Assembly (NCBI GenBank): GCA_037957365.1 | Contig: JARHVA010002682.1 | Span: forward strand, 2,073,001-2,137,000 | DNA from: Torreya grandis | Lineage: Eukaryota; Streptophyta; Pinopsida; Cupressales; Taxaceae | Direction: 5' to 3' | Length of the DNA: 64,000 bases | Shown here: positions 24,376 through 40,797 of the stretch, in pieces | How positions within the stretch are numbered: position 1 is the first letter of the stretch | How the letters are laid out: each line of letters begins with the position of its first letter | The notes under the pieces: model-generated | What the model saw: only the letters and a program-made list of their open reading frames with translations | The model's database searches: none | What the model was told of the DNA's origin: nothing | Made by a program: the position numbers and the translations under genes

Positions 24376-25341
24376 TATTAAGCATGAAATATACTAAGAG
24401 GGGGGTGAATTAGTATATTATATATCTTTTACTTAATCTAATTTCTTTTCTTTAACCACTTAATCACACATTCAAATTATGAAATAAAACTGAAACAATA
24501 ATATGCACCACACAAGAGAGAGAGAGAGACACCATATTTTTACATGGAATCCCAAAGTGGAAAAAACCATGGAGAACAATCTCAAGTATATGAATAAGCA
24601 CCAAATCAAAATAAAAAGTTTGCAAGAAACAATTTTAAGAGCACCAAATCCTTTACCGATCACCAACATAACAACTATTTTTGAGCACCAACCCATAAGA
24701 GCAGCAACCCCTCTTGTGTATAAAACATAACTATCACTCAATGTTGTTCATTTAATAAATGATAGAAATCTAAAATATCTCTTACTTTTATCTCTTTGAA
24801 AACAAATACAAACCATGCATTCTCTTACATATCTCAAATGGATTCTACAAGCCTTTATTTATAGCTTTCTAAATGACCTTTGGCATTCACCCTTTATGAC
24901 CCTTCAATCCTCATGGAAAATGGCACCAAACTTACATGACCCTTTATATCCTTGAATTTTAAAAGTCATATGATGACCCTTCATAAGAAAAATTATCTTT
25001 TCCTCTTGTGTCCTTATCTTGGTGACTTTTGGTATTCCTCAAAGTGTCCATGAAAAAATGCACAATACCCTCTTTTGTCTTCACATGGTGACTCTTGGAA
25101 TTCCTCAAGATGACTCTTCATGAGAAAATGCATCCCATTCCTCTTTTGTCTTTACCCCATGAATCTTTAAATTTTTCATGGGCCCTCTTTTGACTTATAT
25201 GCAACCAAAAATATATTTATTAATATTAAATAAATATCAACACACATTACTGAAGATATGAACATTAAAAACACCATTAAATGCATTGGGGCCTTTATCA
25301 CCAATAATGCTAGACCTTTGACATCAATGATAATATTTCCA
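24376..25341 (-). repeat. Element B 5' LTR
   Basis: Partner of 17855-18849. The right end ATATTTCCA at 25333-25341 aligns with ATATTTACA of the other copy. The left end lies two bases from the PBS. It carries the same CACCAACCCC phrase cluster in a shorter form and the TGTATAAAA box. Confidence 0.9.
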
Positions 25342-27309
25342 ATAGTGACAACATTAGGATGTGATTTATCTTTCTTAACAAATGAAATATTAGCTTGGTA
25401 AACAACTACTAATAAATATGTGAATTATTTGGGAAAGGAAAAGAGTCTTGACTTGTTCTACTTGTGGTGATATTATACCAGTTAATAATAATGGTTTTTA
25501 GTATACATTTAGTTGTATTATTAATATGAATGAGTCTCCATGAGTTTAACATGTATCATTATCATACTTTTAAATAAAAGTGATGATAAATTTGAAGTAT
25601 GTCCTTTTGATTTGTATTTATTATCATGAACGCTCTTAGTGTTTAACCACTCATGTGCTAGTATCGGTCGAACATATTTTAGTTACCTGATATGGTAAAG
25701 AAACACCAAGATATGTTTCTAATTTCATGCTTAGTATATTTTATTTTAATAAAGTGTATCTACATTTAAGCCTTGATGACTTTGTGAGTTTAGGGTGTTC
25801 AAGTGGATGGATTTAGTTGCCTTATAGATGCTTGTTGTAAACTATTCAAATGATGATGACACTAAGTTAAATAATTATAATCTAACTTAGATTGCCTTTG
25901 GGTATTCTAGACATAAATAATTCAATCCTCATAACCTAAAGCGGTATAAAATTCTAGATTGATAGGTTGAATTAGAAAACCAAAAAGCTTATGTGTAAGT
26001 TTTCAATTAAGGTATGCATGAAATTGAGATTTTTAAGATGTTATGAGAAAAAAATGATGAGTGTTATCATCCATATGATTTGGATGATGAAGGGTTGAAT
26101 GTATAATTATTCTAGTAAAAGTTTCATTTTAATATGATAATTGGTATTATCTTGGTTACAAAAGCAAAGAAAACCAACCCAAAATTGGCTTTGGATGATG
26201 CCTAAATGGAAGTTTTAATAGAAATAAAAGATTGATAATTATAGCCTTATCATATAATATTTATAACCTATAATCAATATTTTTCTATCTCATTTAGGTA
26301 CCTTTTAGTGGGTCCTTATTTGAAAGCAAATGCTGATTTTTACACATGGCGTTCTTTTTTAGCTTGTAGAGTTATTTCAAATTCAGCATCTTAAAAATAA
26401 CTAGAAAAACCATTAAGTGAAAATATAAGTTGAGAGTGAATGGTTTACCCTTAAATTTGTAAAACAACTTTGAATTTGATTATTTTGATGATTTTACTAT
26501 TTTTAGTGGTTTAATTTCTAAGCCAATTTATCCATAAAATTATCAGGTAGGATAGTTTTCTACATTAAAACCATTTGAAATGCTAAGTTATTTTAGTGTT
26601 TAAATTATGAGAGTCTATCGTCATAGGTTCCTAGTGGTATCTTATAGATAATAAAATATAGAATAACTTTTAGAAATGATTTTCAACTCGTGAGGTTCTT
26701 TTTACCATCGCCATTTGATAGGCAATTTAATTAAATTGAGACTTGACTGTGAAGTGAGCTAGTCAAGTCTATATGCCTCGAGTTTGGGTAATTCCACTTC
26801 AACATGAATGGTTTGTGTTTAATAACATACTATTGTGTAGTATGATGATTATATTTGAGGTTTATAAAATTATAAATTTGGCTACATGCTTAGTTTTATT
26901 ATACTTATAGTCATAATTTTAGTATCATCATGTCAATGAACCATTGATGGATTTCATTCCTTAACATTAAGAATGAGATTCAGTGTTAGTTTCATTTATA
27001 TAAACTAATTGATCTCATTTTTGTATTGAATTAGAGTGTAGTATTACAAACTGATTCTAGTGTAGTTGACCTGACTTAGTCATAGCCAACTTTTTGTATG
27101 CTTTGATGTATCTCATATTTTGAGATTGAAGGTGAAAAACTATGTAGTGAGAGATGTACATTGAGCGTGAATGCAATCCTTTAATGTTACCTTGTTATTG
27201 GGTATGAGTATATAAGATGTATGTAATTAGAGTGTGCATGTGTGTGGAGGGGTTAATATTTATAATGTTTATTAGTATGGAGTTAGTGTTACTCAATAAG
27301 AATAATAAT
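25342..27309. other. Gene-free spacer
   Basis: AT-rich sequence with no recognisable protein similarity or RNA gene. It follows the truncated RT fragment downstream on the minus strand, so it should have held its RNase H and integrase if that element were whole; none was seen. Confidence 0.55.
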
Positions 27310-27990
27310 AATAAAATTAATAGTGGCTTTATGAGTTAATTAAGGAAAAATTTTGGGCATTAAAATGATAGTAACCTATTAATTTCAAAATGCCTCAGAG
27401 GTTCTTGAGGGTTTGTGTCACTTACCACTCCATCATATATTTGATCTTTTGAGGGTCTATTTCAACTTGTTCTTTTGAAATAATATGACCGAATTACTCC
27501 ACCTCTTGGAATCTATAATCACATTTTGAATGTTTTACAAAAATGTGAAATTGTTTAAAAACTAACAATACCTATTTCACATGCTACAATTTTTTTCCCA
27601 AGTTTCGTTGTATATTATTATGTCATTAAAAAATACCAACATGAATTTCCTCAAAAAATATAAAAAATAATGTTCATCAAACTTTGAAATGTAGACGGTA
27701 CAATTGTGAGACCAAAAAGCATTACCAAAAAATCATAATGGCCTTTATGAGTTATGAAAGTTGTTTTAGGGATATATTAATCTCTAATATGAATTTGATG
27801 GTACTCAAAATGAAGATCTAGTTTTTTTAAATAAAAACACCATGTAACTCATCTAGAAAATCATCAATTAATAGAATAGGAAACTTATATTTGATGTTAT
27901 ACTTATTGAGGTGTCTATAGTTCTGGCACATCCTTTAAGTGTCATCCTTCTTATGCACCATGACCATTGGGGAAAAATATTCACTTTGGA
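27310..27990 (-). pseudogene. Chromovirus-like reverse transcriptase fragment
   Basis: Minus-strand translation gives PMVMVHKKDDT, RMCQNYRHLNKYNIKYKFPI, LIDDFLDELHGVF, GNAFW and FMLVFFNDIIIYN, ending in a block LKLIGYYHFNAQNFSLI at about 27330 that matches the RT/connection boundary of Ty3/gypsy chromoviruses. The catalytic F-x-DD tetrad reads FFND, with one Asp lost to Asn. Frameshifts and stops are common in the middle. RNase H and integrase are absent below 27310, so the element is truncated. Confidence 0.88.
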
Positions 27991-28189
27991 TACCTATATG
28001 ACTAAGGTTTGGTTGTTGGCTCCCTAGAAGTAGTCGAATGGCATGATCAAATTATCTTCTTAGTAGTAGTCCTCTTGGCATGATGCAAGAAATAGTTAGG
28101 TGGTCATCAATAATCCTCTATAGATCAATAAGTGTAGATTCCTTTGTTGTTTGAACTTATATGAAAAACAATATTGACATAAATATTTC

Positions 28190-28730
28190 CTCTTTTTTAG
28201 AATCTTTGACATTTTTGTGAACTAACCAATTATGGATATTTTCTCCATAATCCACATAGTTCAAATGTCTTACATCTAGAATGAATGTGCATGAATAGTT
28301 CCTAGAAATTCATCTTTATTGTACCCAAGGTTGTGAGCCATTATACTCATATAAAAATGTTTTCCCCACCCATGGGAATATAAAACATAGGATAATATAT
28401 ACCGTAGTCTTCCATAGAAAGATTAATACTATGGCATTTCCTAGAACAATTTATTGTGCCACTATTTGCAATCATGACCTAAAATTTTGGAGTTGGGTAA
28501 ATGAAATAGTTCAAATGAGTGGCAAACATACTATTTATGAAGTTATATGTACTCCTTGAATCAATCAAAACTATCATGTATTTTTATTGAGGAAACCTAC
28601 AACTTTAAGGGTTTAAGAATTGATAATACTTTAAAATTTTATGACATCAAATATTTTGTTGGGAGTATTCATATTCTTCATATGTCTCATCCTCACTATC
28701 ATCCTCACCTAATGCATCACCATATCTATA
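28190..28730 (-). pseudogene. Chromovirus-like aspartic protease fragment
   Basis: On the minus strand the blocks DSRGTYNFINSMFATHL, YPTPKF, VMIANSGTINCSRKCHSI, NLSMEDYGIYYPMFYIPMGG and WLTTLGTIKMNF follow each other in the order of the Reina/Tekay-type protease region. The active-site Asp-Ser-Gly has become DSRG. It lies between gag and RT of the same fragment, in the expected place. Confidence 0.8.
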
Positions 28731-28949
28731 TTAATTGGATCCTTAAATGTATAACTACTTATTCTTAACACATTTGTCTTTTTATCGACTTACTATTATA
28801 GCTGAGTCATAAGCACGCTTCTCTTCAATTTACTAAGGGGTCAAACTAGTAGGCTAAGGAAATATTATGCTATGGAAATACATTCTTGACCATAAGTGAT
28901 TCCTTAATTTGACTATATCTCTTTCCTATGCCCTTTACATTAATACCAT

Positions 28950-29666
28950 GGACTTACATACTAAATTATATTAAACATACAAACATCAAGTTGGATGTTA
29001 TCCTTGAACCCACCCAATAACAAGTCATTCATGTTGTGCTCATTGATGTCATCACATAAGGATAGATTTTGGAATTGTTGAATATAATCCTTGTAATTAC
29101 ATGTTTTTAATAACTTTTATAACTAACTTAAATAGTTTTTTGTGAAACTATTGTGATAATTCATGTGTAGCTCATTAGTAAACACTAACCAAGTAATAGG
29201 ATTTCCCTTATTTTTGTTTTGAGTGCACAACCACTTATACCAAATAAAATGCTCAGGTTATAGATATAGAGATTCCATGACCACCTTTTGTTTATATGGG
29301 TTATGAATTAGATCAAATAAAATTTCCACTTGATTGATCCAAGTGATTGGATCCTTACCATCAAACTTGTGTACTTCCACTTTTGGTAACATGTTTTTAA
29401 AATGTGTATTTAAGTTTAGATTATTCTAGTTTGGGTAACTTGAATGGAATGATGGAGGATTATTTAGATATGAAATGCAATGTAAATGAGTGGTCAATTT
29501 CCCATTGATAGATTACAACTAATAATTTACATCATCCATGTCCCCTTTAACAATTAATGTCCCCTTTCACCATATCTATGTAATATTTCTTTGCCATGTT
29601 TTTTATATCTAACTTAAGTTGGTTAATCAACTCATAAACCCTAAAATCTGAAGTTTTAGACTCCAT
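28950..29666 (-). pseudogene. Chromovirus-like gag fragment
   Basis: A Met at 29666 opens MESKTSDFRVYELINQLKLD on the minus strand. Later blocks in shifted frames are VEVHKFDGKDPITWINQVE, ITWLVFTNELHMNY and FQNLSLCDDINEHNMN, then LLGGFKDNIQLDVCMF, which is the retrotransposon gag domain in the normal order (the F-x-G-x-DP-x-x-W block, the capsid core, and the end with DI-LDV). No zinc knuckle was seen before the protease. The gag-PR-RT order and close spacing show one decayed element. Confidence 0.8.
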
Positions 29667-29699
29667 GTCCTCTTTGTGCAATGTTTTTACCAGAGAGTG

Positions 29700-31338
29700 T
29701 TAACATTTACCATGGTCACAAGTGCTTAGATTAGCCACATATTAACACTAGGGTTTAGAGGTTTAGGCCCCCCAAAAAGTGGAAAAGAGGATTATACCAT
29801 TGTGAGTGTCTCACTAAGAGTAATCTAATGACTACTAATTTGCACAAGGGTGTGAAAAATAATTTCATGTTTTTTTGTTAAAAATAACCTTAAAAAACAT
29901 TATGGTGACAAAAAAATAAAGTCTTCTCCAATCACAAGTTATGTTTTTAAAACCCTTAAGTTCTTAAGAGAACACCTATTCTAGATCTATAAAAATACAC
30001 TGTATAAACTTTCCTAAATCAAAACTCTAATAAACATATAATAAACTTAGATAATCTACACCAATGGAATAATATATCAAAAAAATATGAGTACAATAAG
30101 AATAATTACAAATATAATTGATGAAAGAATATAATAATTGGTAAATATGATTAAGCCACTTCAAGGGGGTTACATCCATGACAATGAAATAAGCTAAAAA
30201 TTTACAATATGATACCCAAAGACTAACAAATACCTCATATATATAATCTATGATAGCCATGGTTATTCCATAGGCCAACCCTACTAAAAATTTAATATCA
30301 TAAAAAATGTGACAAGATAATATGAAAGGCTATGTAGGCCATAAGTTGGCCACATATATCCCTAGACATGTTATAGGTTAAGGTTGTAATAATAAATATT
30401 TTAACTAAATCAATAATCAGTATGGCTAGAATTTTAAGCCAATTGATTATCTATCGTAAATTCAAGACCAAGGACCCAAGTCATATACCAAATTTAGTAT
30501 CCAAACACTATGGTGATAAATAAATATTTTAGGCTTGATCCATCAAATGTGTGTGCCTAAGATCAAAACAATGAACAAAATTGGCATAATTCTAGTGATG
30601 GATACTCAAAAAAGTGTCAATAATAAGTACACAAATTATGGGTTTGCACAATATGAACAACACAAAAAGGAAAATGCTATAATAATGGCAATCTCTTTAT
30701 TATGACTTACCTTTACATACATGTATACCATCATTGTGATAGTTCATTGAATTTTTCCACTCCTAGGACTAGCTCAATCTTTAGTTATACCTACAATCAT
30801 GTGAATAACCTTAGAAACATGTGTACCAAAATTATAATACTAATCATTAACTCAAAAGTAAATATCAACAACATAATTTATATCAACATGAAATGAAATC
30901 ATAGATCAAAATAGTTCACAAATTAGTAAAACATGAAGTCACAAGGTACTAAAAGTACTTAACGATAACAAGGTTGAAGATGACATTATTAAAGAACAAT
31001 ATTGAGTTCCCTTAAAATCAAGGTCCTAAAAAGGTACTAAAGTAGTCCTCTTGATTGGAAAATAAAAAATGTACTGGAGTTTCAAACTAGCCTTTAGGGT
31101 TCCATTTTCTATTTTCATAGTCTCTGAAGATATAAATATTAGGTTTATTCTCTAAAATCCTTACAACTAGATAATTTTACACTTTAAACTATGACCATTC
31201 TACCACTTAATCGGGTACCTTAAAATATAATCACCCTTCCCTCATCGTGGGATCCAATATTAGAGGCTCAAAAGGACATTTCTCTATTTTTTTCTAGATA
31301 CTTTATTAGTCCATGATGGGTCCTAGCAAGGCCCCTAT
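29700..31338. other. Gene-free spacer before element C
   Basis: AT-rich sequence. Short frames at 30027-30278 (minus) and 30702-30896 (plus) have no recognisable similarity. The LTR upstream of the chromovirus fragment, if it ever existed here, could not be delimited. Confidence 0.55.
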
Positions 31339-33199
31339 TTAAATCACTACCACTAAGAGGGAGGGTTAATTAGTGTCCTAAAATAATATTTTCTTTCTAT
31401 TTAAACTTTTAAACTAATATAGTGATCAAGAAATGCATAAAGAAGCAATCACATAAACATGAATCAAGATATCAACACATGAACATAAGAGATATGTGGG
31501 AAAACCTCATGGGGTAAAAATATCATTGAAACATAGCTTGTAATATAGTCTTATAATCAATGAATCAAGATTTAGTGAGGTACCAACCCCTCACTAGTCA
31601 AACACCAACTTAACTTGGCCTTTAGCAAGCACCAACTTGCAAGAAAGAACTAACCCCCAGGTGACTTATCACAACTCAACCACCTAGAACCTATGATCAC
31701 CTTAGGAAACCTATTAATCACTCAACTTATGATGATCACCTTCATTTACTCTTAAAACTCTTGTATCTCTCTCAAACAAACTATAAGGCTTCCTCACTCA
31801 ATATGACTCTTACTAAGCTTATTAGGTCAACTGACCTTGAGATCCACATGCAGAAACTCTATTCTATGTTAGTCATAGTATCTCTCCCCTATTATGATGT
31901 ATTAAAAAACTATTACTCCATAATATTCCCTATTATTCTCTCATGGGTGTCTTCTCTATTGTACACATAATTAGCCCAATTAGGCCTTGTATAATACAAA
32001 TCACTAGATCACTCACTCTCTCCATTGACCAAAGCACTATTCCATTAGATTCAGACCCAAAACATGTATTAGGACACATTAAAAAAATAATAAATAAAAT
32101 TAAGATCACCTTTAGGTCAGCCAAACTCACTTAGACCACCTTCTTTTCTTAGGCCTACTAGATACCTAATGCATTAGGTCTATCCTCTCCATGGAATAAC
32201 TTGAATCAGTATGGCCCAGATGGCCCTCACCAAAGAAATAAATTTAAAAAAAAAACTAATTGGAAACCTCAAATAACCTCCTCCATGCTCAAGAAGTCAC
32301 AAGTCCTTCACTCACACTTTGAAAGCACCATTAGGCCTTAAAGACCTATTAGGCCTAATTAACCCAAAAAACTTTCTTCAAAGATGAAGCTATAAAAACT
32401 TGTAAAAAAAATTATATGAACAATAAAAATATTTATGGAAACTTAATTAACTTAGGGTCATCATCAAACTCATTATACTCCATCACTTAAGCTTCAAAGT
32501 CTCAGAAATACCTCTTCAAAAAGCTCACTCAAAACTGTCAATTTGCTTAGAACCTAGTCATTAGCAACTTGACCTCAAACATCAGTAAATTCAATTTCAA
32601 AAAATAAAAATTCATGTATAATATCTCATGTAATATTTAAAACATCATCACATTCTTGTTATAATTCCAAACTGGTCATAATGACTCAGGAACATCAATC
32701 TTACCAACACATAGAAAACTACTTGAATTCTCCAAAACATAGTCCTAATGAATGTTGTCTTTAGATCCTATAAGGAAAATTCAAAGACATATTATTCTCA
32801 TAAATAGTTCCTATATTACCTCTATAAAATAATATTATAGATATATTAAAATTATTAGTGTCAACCATTGGTCTTACAGACCAATCTATTGACCTTCTCT
32901 CTCACAGTCCTTACATAGCCAGATAAGCCATTTTGGCTTCCATAATATAACATAATATATTAAGTTAAAAGCTTATAAAAAGCATGGATAGGTAAATTAT
33001 GTACTAAAAAACATCATATTCATTACATTATTCAATTAAGTGCATAGATCCTCCAACTCATCACTCTCACTTGATTACTCAAAACTACCATTCTACCTTG
33101 TGGACCAGTTATGATGATTATACATTCCAAAATATATGTAGACACAATAAATATGTAATAATTAATTAATATTATCTTTATATATATTTATAACATATT

Positions 33200-33291
<92 letters not shown>

Positions 33292-34950
33292 ATGGAATAT
33301 ATAGACCAATCTTTGAAACTTACACCTTCACTATCTCATCTTCACTAGATAGGTCATTTTGTGAACAATATTTTCAAAAAATTTAATGATATTAAAAACA
33401 TATAACCAATATGTAAATTTTTCATATGTATTTAATAACAACCCTATGCAATTTGATCCATTCTTAATCCATGACAACTTATGCCTAATCTCATTCTCAC
33501 GTTTGCCTAGTTTTTCTCACTGTCTTCACTATTGGACTTTTTAGTGATAAGCCAACTTACATGACCAGTTTAGCATATTTAAATTCTATAAAATGATTAA
33601 AAACTACCATGAACATGAATTATAACTCACAATATTCAACCTTGATCCATTATGTATCTTTGACTTAGTCAACCCTATATGTTATACTAAATTTATGAGA
33701 AATAAGGGATTTACTATAGCTTCCACTCACTCATTTATCAAACCAATGCCACCTGGAATTACTTGGGATAGTAATATACATTTTAAAATCACAAAAATAG
33801 GTCATCCAATCCATTATGATCAATTTCCATCAATATCTTCCATATTAGGTCATTATGAGGGTTTTTAGAGGATTTTAGACCAGTTTCCATTCTTAACATT
33901 TATTCATAAAGATATGCCCCTAAAAGAAAATCCTAATGATTGGAAAACATTAATATTAACCTTTTCCATCTCTTCCTAATATCTCATCTTCCCATGAAAT
34001 AGTCACACATTTCAACAAGCATGAGAAAATCCTTCTCAGGTTTTCATCCTTCATTCTGCACATATAAGAGACCTTCAAACTCATTTTCATGATTTCTCCT
34101 TCAACCCAGGACATAAAATACACAAAAATACTTTAAACATTATGTAAAAATTCAATATTCTCACATAATCTCAAATTCTCCAAACTTGATCATGATACCT
34201 CATTCTACCACCTAGGGTCTTAAGACTAGGTCCATAAGAAGACCACTAAAGAAGAACATAGCCCTTTGGATCAATATGAGAGTTATGTGATTGAATAAAC
34301 ACATTTATCACCTAATTTAACACTACAATTTACAAATTAAATCTCATAAACATCCATATCTCCACCATCATGCCTCTAAAATCTATATTCATGCTTAAGA
34401 ACTAGTCTAACAAACATACCTACTAGGCACTATACCACTTTGAGATCTTCAAGACACCTTATAAATTTTAATACTCACCTCTAGATGTATGAGATAGGAT
34501 AAAAAACATCTCCCATCATTATCCTTTGACCAAGTCTCCTTAAACCATATAGGTCACTACCAAAGACTGAACTAGTCTTCTTGAACATACAAGACATAAA
34601 TACAATCTCTCCCTCTCTGAACTCATGAATCTCTAAAGATCTTCACCAAAGACATGAAAATTACACTACCTCAAACAAATCCACATACCTATAATCACTC
34701 ATTTAATCATACCTTACTATGATTCATAAGATACTCTATTGGATCACTCAAAGCCCCACTAATAATCTAAAATAATCAACCTCATACCAATGACCATAAC
34801 CACCTTATTGTGAACCAACACTTGAATTCAAGCTTAATTTTACATAAATAACCTCAAGTATATGACATAAAAGATAAATCTCACCTTATTTATCCTTCTT
34901 GACATCAATGATAGTACACAAACACATGACATCAATGATAACTTTTAATA
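31339..34950 (-). repeat. Element C 3' LTR
   Basis: Partner of 37094-40797. The right end TTTTAATA (34943-34950) aligns with TTTCAACA of the other copy. It holds an (AC)43 microsatellite at 33203-33288 that is absent from the other copy, while the (AT)n of the other copy is absent here. Confidence 0.88.
33203..33288. repeat. (AC)43 microsatellite in element C 3' LTR
   Basis: An uninterrupted AC run. At the matching place in the other LTR (about 39105) the sequence is only AAAACACAAATATAC, so the run grew after insertion. Confidence 0.99.
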
Positions 34951-34962
34951 ATATCCCCCTTT
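34951..34962 (-). other. Element C polypurine tract
   Basis: Minus strand AAAGGGGGATAT abuts the 3' LTR start. The preceding bases GCCATCAATGATAA also match those before the PPT of element B, showing that the two elements are related at their 3' ends. Confidence 0.8.
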
Positions 34963-36379
34963 ATCATTGATGGCAAACCACACATGAACTAATAATTCTT
35001 AAACAACACTACTCTCAACAAATTTATTCTATCTCAAATTGAATATTTTCATAAATAACTTTCTCCCCCTTTGACATTAATGACAAAGGGTCATACACAC
35101 TCTCACAAAGTCATCCACATATAGTCCACTGATCTTTGGACCTGGCCACTCTCAAAGAAAACAAGATCCCCCTTTGTTCATACATACTTCTTAGTGCTTG
35201 TTCTCATTTGGGCTCTCAAATCATACTAAACAAAACATGCTTCTTGAACCTTTGAAACTTCTCACACATACTCCCCCTTACTCTATGTACACCTTAGAAT
35301 CATACCAATTAAAGTGAACATACCTCTAATTGAACTAATCCATATGACCTCTTCAACCACTTGACTATATACAAGAGCTACATCTTGACCTTTGATGATT
35401 GATATAACCAATAAGTCTTTACACATATACCTTAGACCAATAAACCTCAGATCATGACCACACAATCAATAAAGAATTGATCCTTGACGCTTTACTCATA
35501 AGAGTCATGCCCATATCTCATATTATACTCAAGAGACATGATTTATCTCCCCATAACTCCATGTTTCACCTCTACCATATTACTTTACGATGAACACACT
35601 ATAATACATATGAGCAACACTTTGTCTTTCTTGACTTCATATCTCCCAAATAGATCTTTGACCAATCCTCAAAAGAATCATGTTTACACAACTACCCATC
35701 ATGCTTTAATAGACTTGGTAGAGTCAAGGATAAGGTCTAGATGTATACCTAAAGCAAACACCAACTTAAAATATATTAACTCCTTCAACCTATCTTCTCA
35801 TTATCTCATCATGTAGTCCTTTGTGGAAACCTCAACCATGACCTAGATCATGCAAACAACTAGAATTTTTAGTTGTCTTCAAATTCTCTCTTTCTATACT
35901 GAGACTGATGCAAACACCTACATCCATTCCTCTTCATGTACCATAGTACTTATTTGATGATATCCATACATGAGATACCTCTAAACTAATCATTCAAACC
36001 TTTCTTTTAACAACCACCTCAAGATATAAGCCTTCACATATTTATTATTAAAAGAAGAGTGTCTCCTTGAAGCTTAGATAGAGACACCCCACTTCATAAG
36101 GCTCTAGAACAATTTGAACTCAGAAGACCCCTAATTATCCAATCCAATTCTCTCAACCATATTAAAATTTTGAGACTGATAGTCTTTCTTTAAGATTCTC
36201 TTGGATTTAATTTTCACCTCAAGCTTTATGTTTACATCATACTGATTCTCTTTGATTGCCATTTTTTTCTTCCAATACATCATCAATAGATGTTGATAGT
36301 ACATGATTTTGACACTTTTTCATGTCTAATTCATGTTCTAATTAAAACAAATCATTTTTAATGATAGGCTCAATATGAT

Positions 36380-37024
36380 TAACATTAACTACATTTGGTC
36401 TCCATACCTTTTTAGGGGCATCAATCATCTTGCTATGACTAGAGGGATTATCCAATCTAATCTTACATAAACTTACAATGTGACCAACATGTTGACATAT
36501 AAATTAAACAACCTTACTCATACCTATTGACTAATGTGGATTTTAATCCATTTTTTACCAATTTATTCTCCTCATATAATCCCTTTCTCTATTCTAAAAC
36601 TAATAACAAGTGAAGCAATAACCATGAAATGAATTGGAATACCTTGTTGTATTGGCTTCCCTGTTTGGAGTTGATATTTTTTATTTTACTTCATGTTGAC
36701 CTTATTTTTTTAATTAGGATGATATAAATATTTCTTGGTTTGAGATAAATGCTCATGCTACTTCTCAACCTTACTCATCTTGTCCATGAGCTACTCATGC
36801 TCAACATTTAAGGAGACAAACTTGATTTTCAATTGATCACACTCAACTTCCCTTGATCTTAAAATTAAATTGAAAAATTCTAACTTATCCTTGAGATATT
36901 TTATGGTCTTATCATCTTATTTGGAATAATTCACTATGTCATACTTTAAGGTACATATTTTTTCCTTAAGATTCTTGACCACAAATTTCAACTCTCGACT
37001 CTCTTTCCTTAGTTGCTTAGCCAT
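36380..37024 (-). pseudogene. Element C coiled-coil and zinc-knuckle gag remnant
   Basis: A Met at 37024, about 55 bases from the PBS, opens MAKQLRKESRELKFVVKNLK on the minus strand, and heptad-like Leu/Ile/Lys/Glu sequence continues for some 100 codons through interrupting stops (LKDKLEFFNLIL, ECDQLKIKFVSLNVEHE, LMDKMSKVEK). Near 36505-36464 the reading CQHVGHIVSLCK is a CCHC knuckle with its first Cys lost. APKKVWRPNVV follows at about 36420-36390 and resembles the GPKK-x-WVPK linker of copia gag. Element B gag also has a coiled coil followed by knuckles, so this is probably gag without its capsid domain. The function as particle protein is doubtful. Confidence 0.6.
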
Positions 37025-37076
37025 CTTGTTCTTCTAGGATCACCTTTCAACTATTAGGCATGCTAAAAAGGACCAT

Positions 37077-37088
37077 GCTATGATACCA
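37077..37088 (-). other. Element C primer binding site
   Basis: Plus-strand GCTATGATACCA is TGGTATCATAGC on the minus strand, five bases from the LTR edge at 37094. It differs by one base from the iMet PBS core TGGTATCAGAGC. Confidence 0.8.
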
Positions 37089-37093
37089 ATTTT

Positions 37094-40797
<3,704 letters not shown>

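Larger units (their letters stand above)
17855..25341 (-). mobile_element. Element B: full-length Ty1/copia retrotransposon
   Basis: Two ~1-kb direct repeats (17855-18849 and 24376-25341) flank minus-strand gag, protease, integrase, RT and RNase H, the copia order. The PBS is next to the right LTR and the PPT next to the left LTR, so the element reads right to left. The LTR starts TGTAAATATTGTC on the minus strand. LTR copies look about 92% identical over the first 250 bases compared. No clean 5-bp target duplication was seen (right flank ATAGT). Gag has a UBN2-type domain, a CCHC knuckle, a coiled coil and further degenerate knuckles. All domains carry stops, mostly at Gln or Trp positions, so the copy is dead. 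Confidence 0.93.

Noticed and set aside
24503..24730. 75-residue plus-strand frame
   Set aside because: It is entirely within the 5' LTR of element B, opposite to the element, and has low-complexity content from the CACCAAC repeats.
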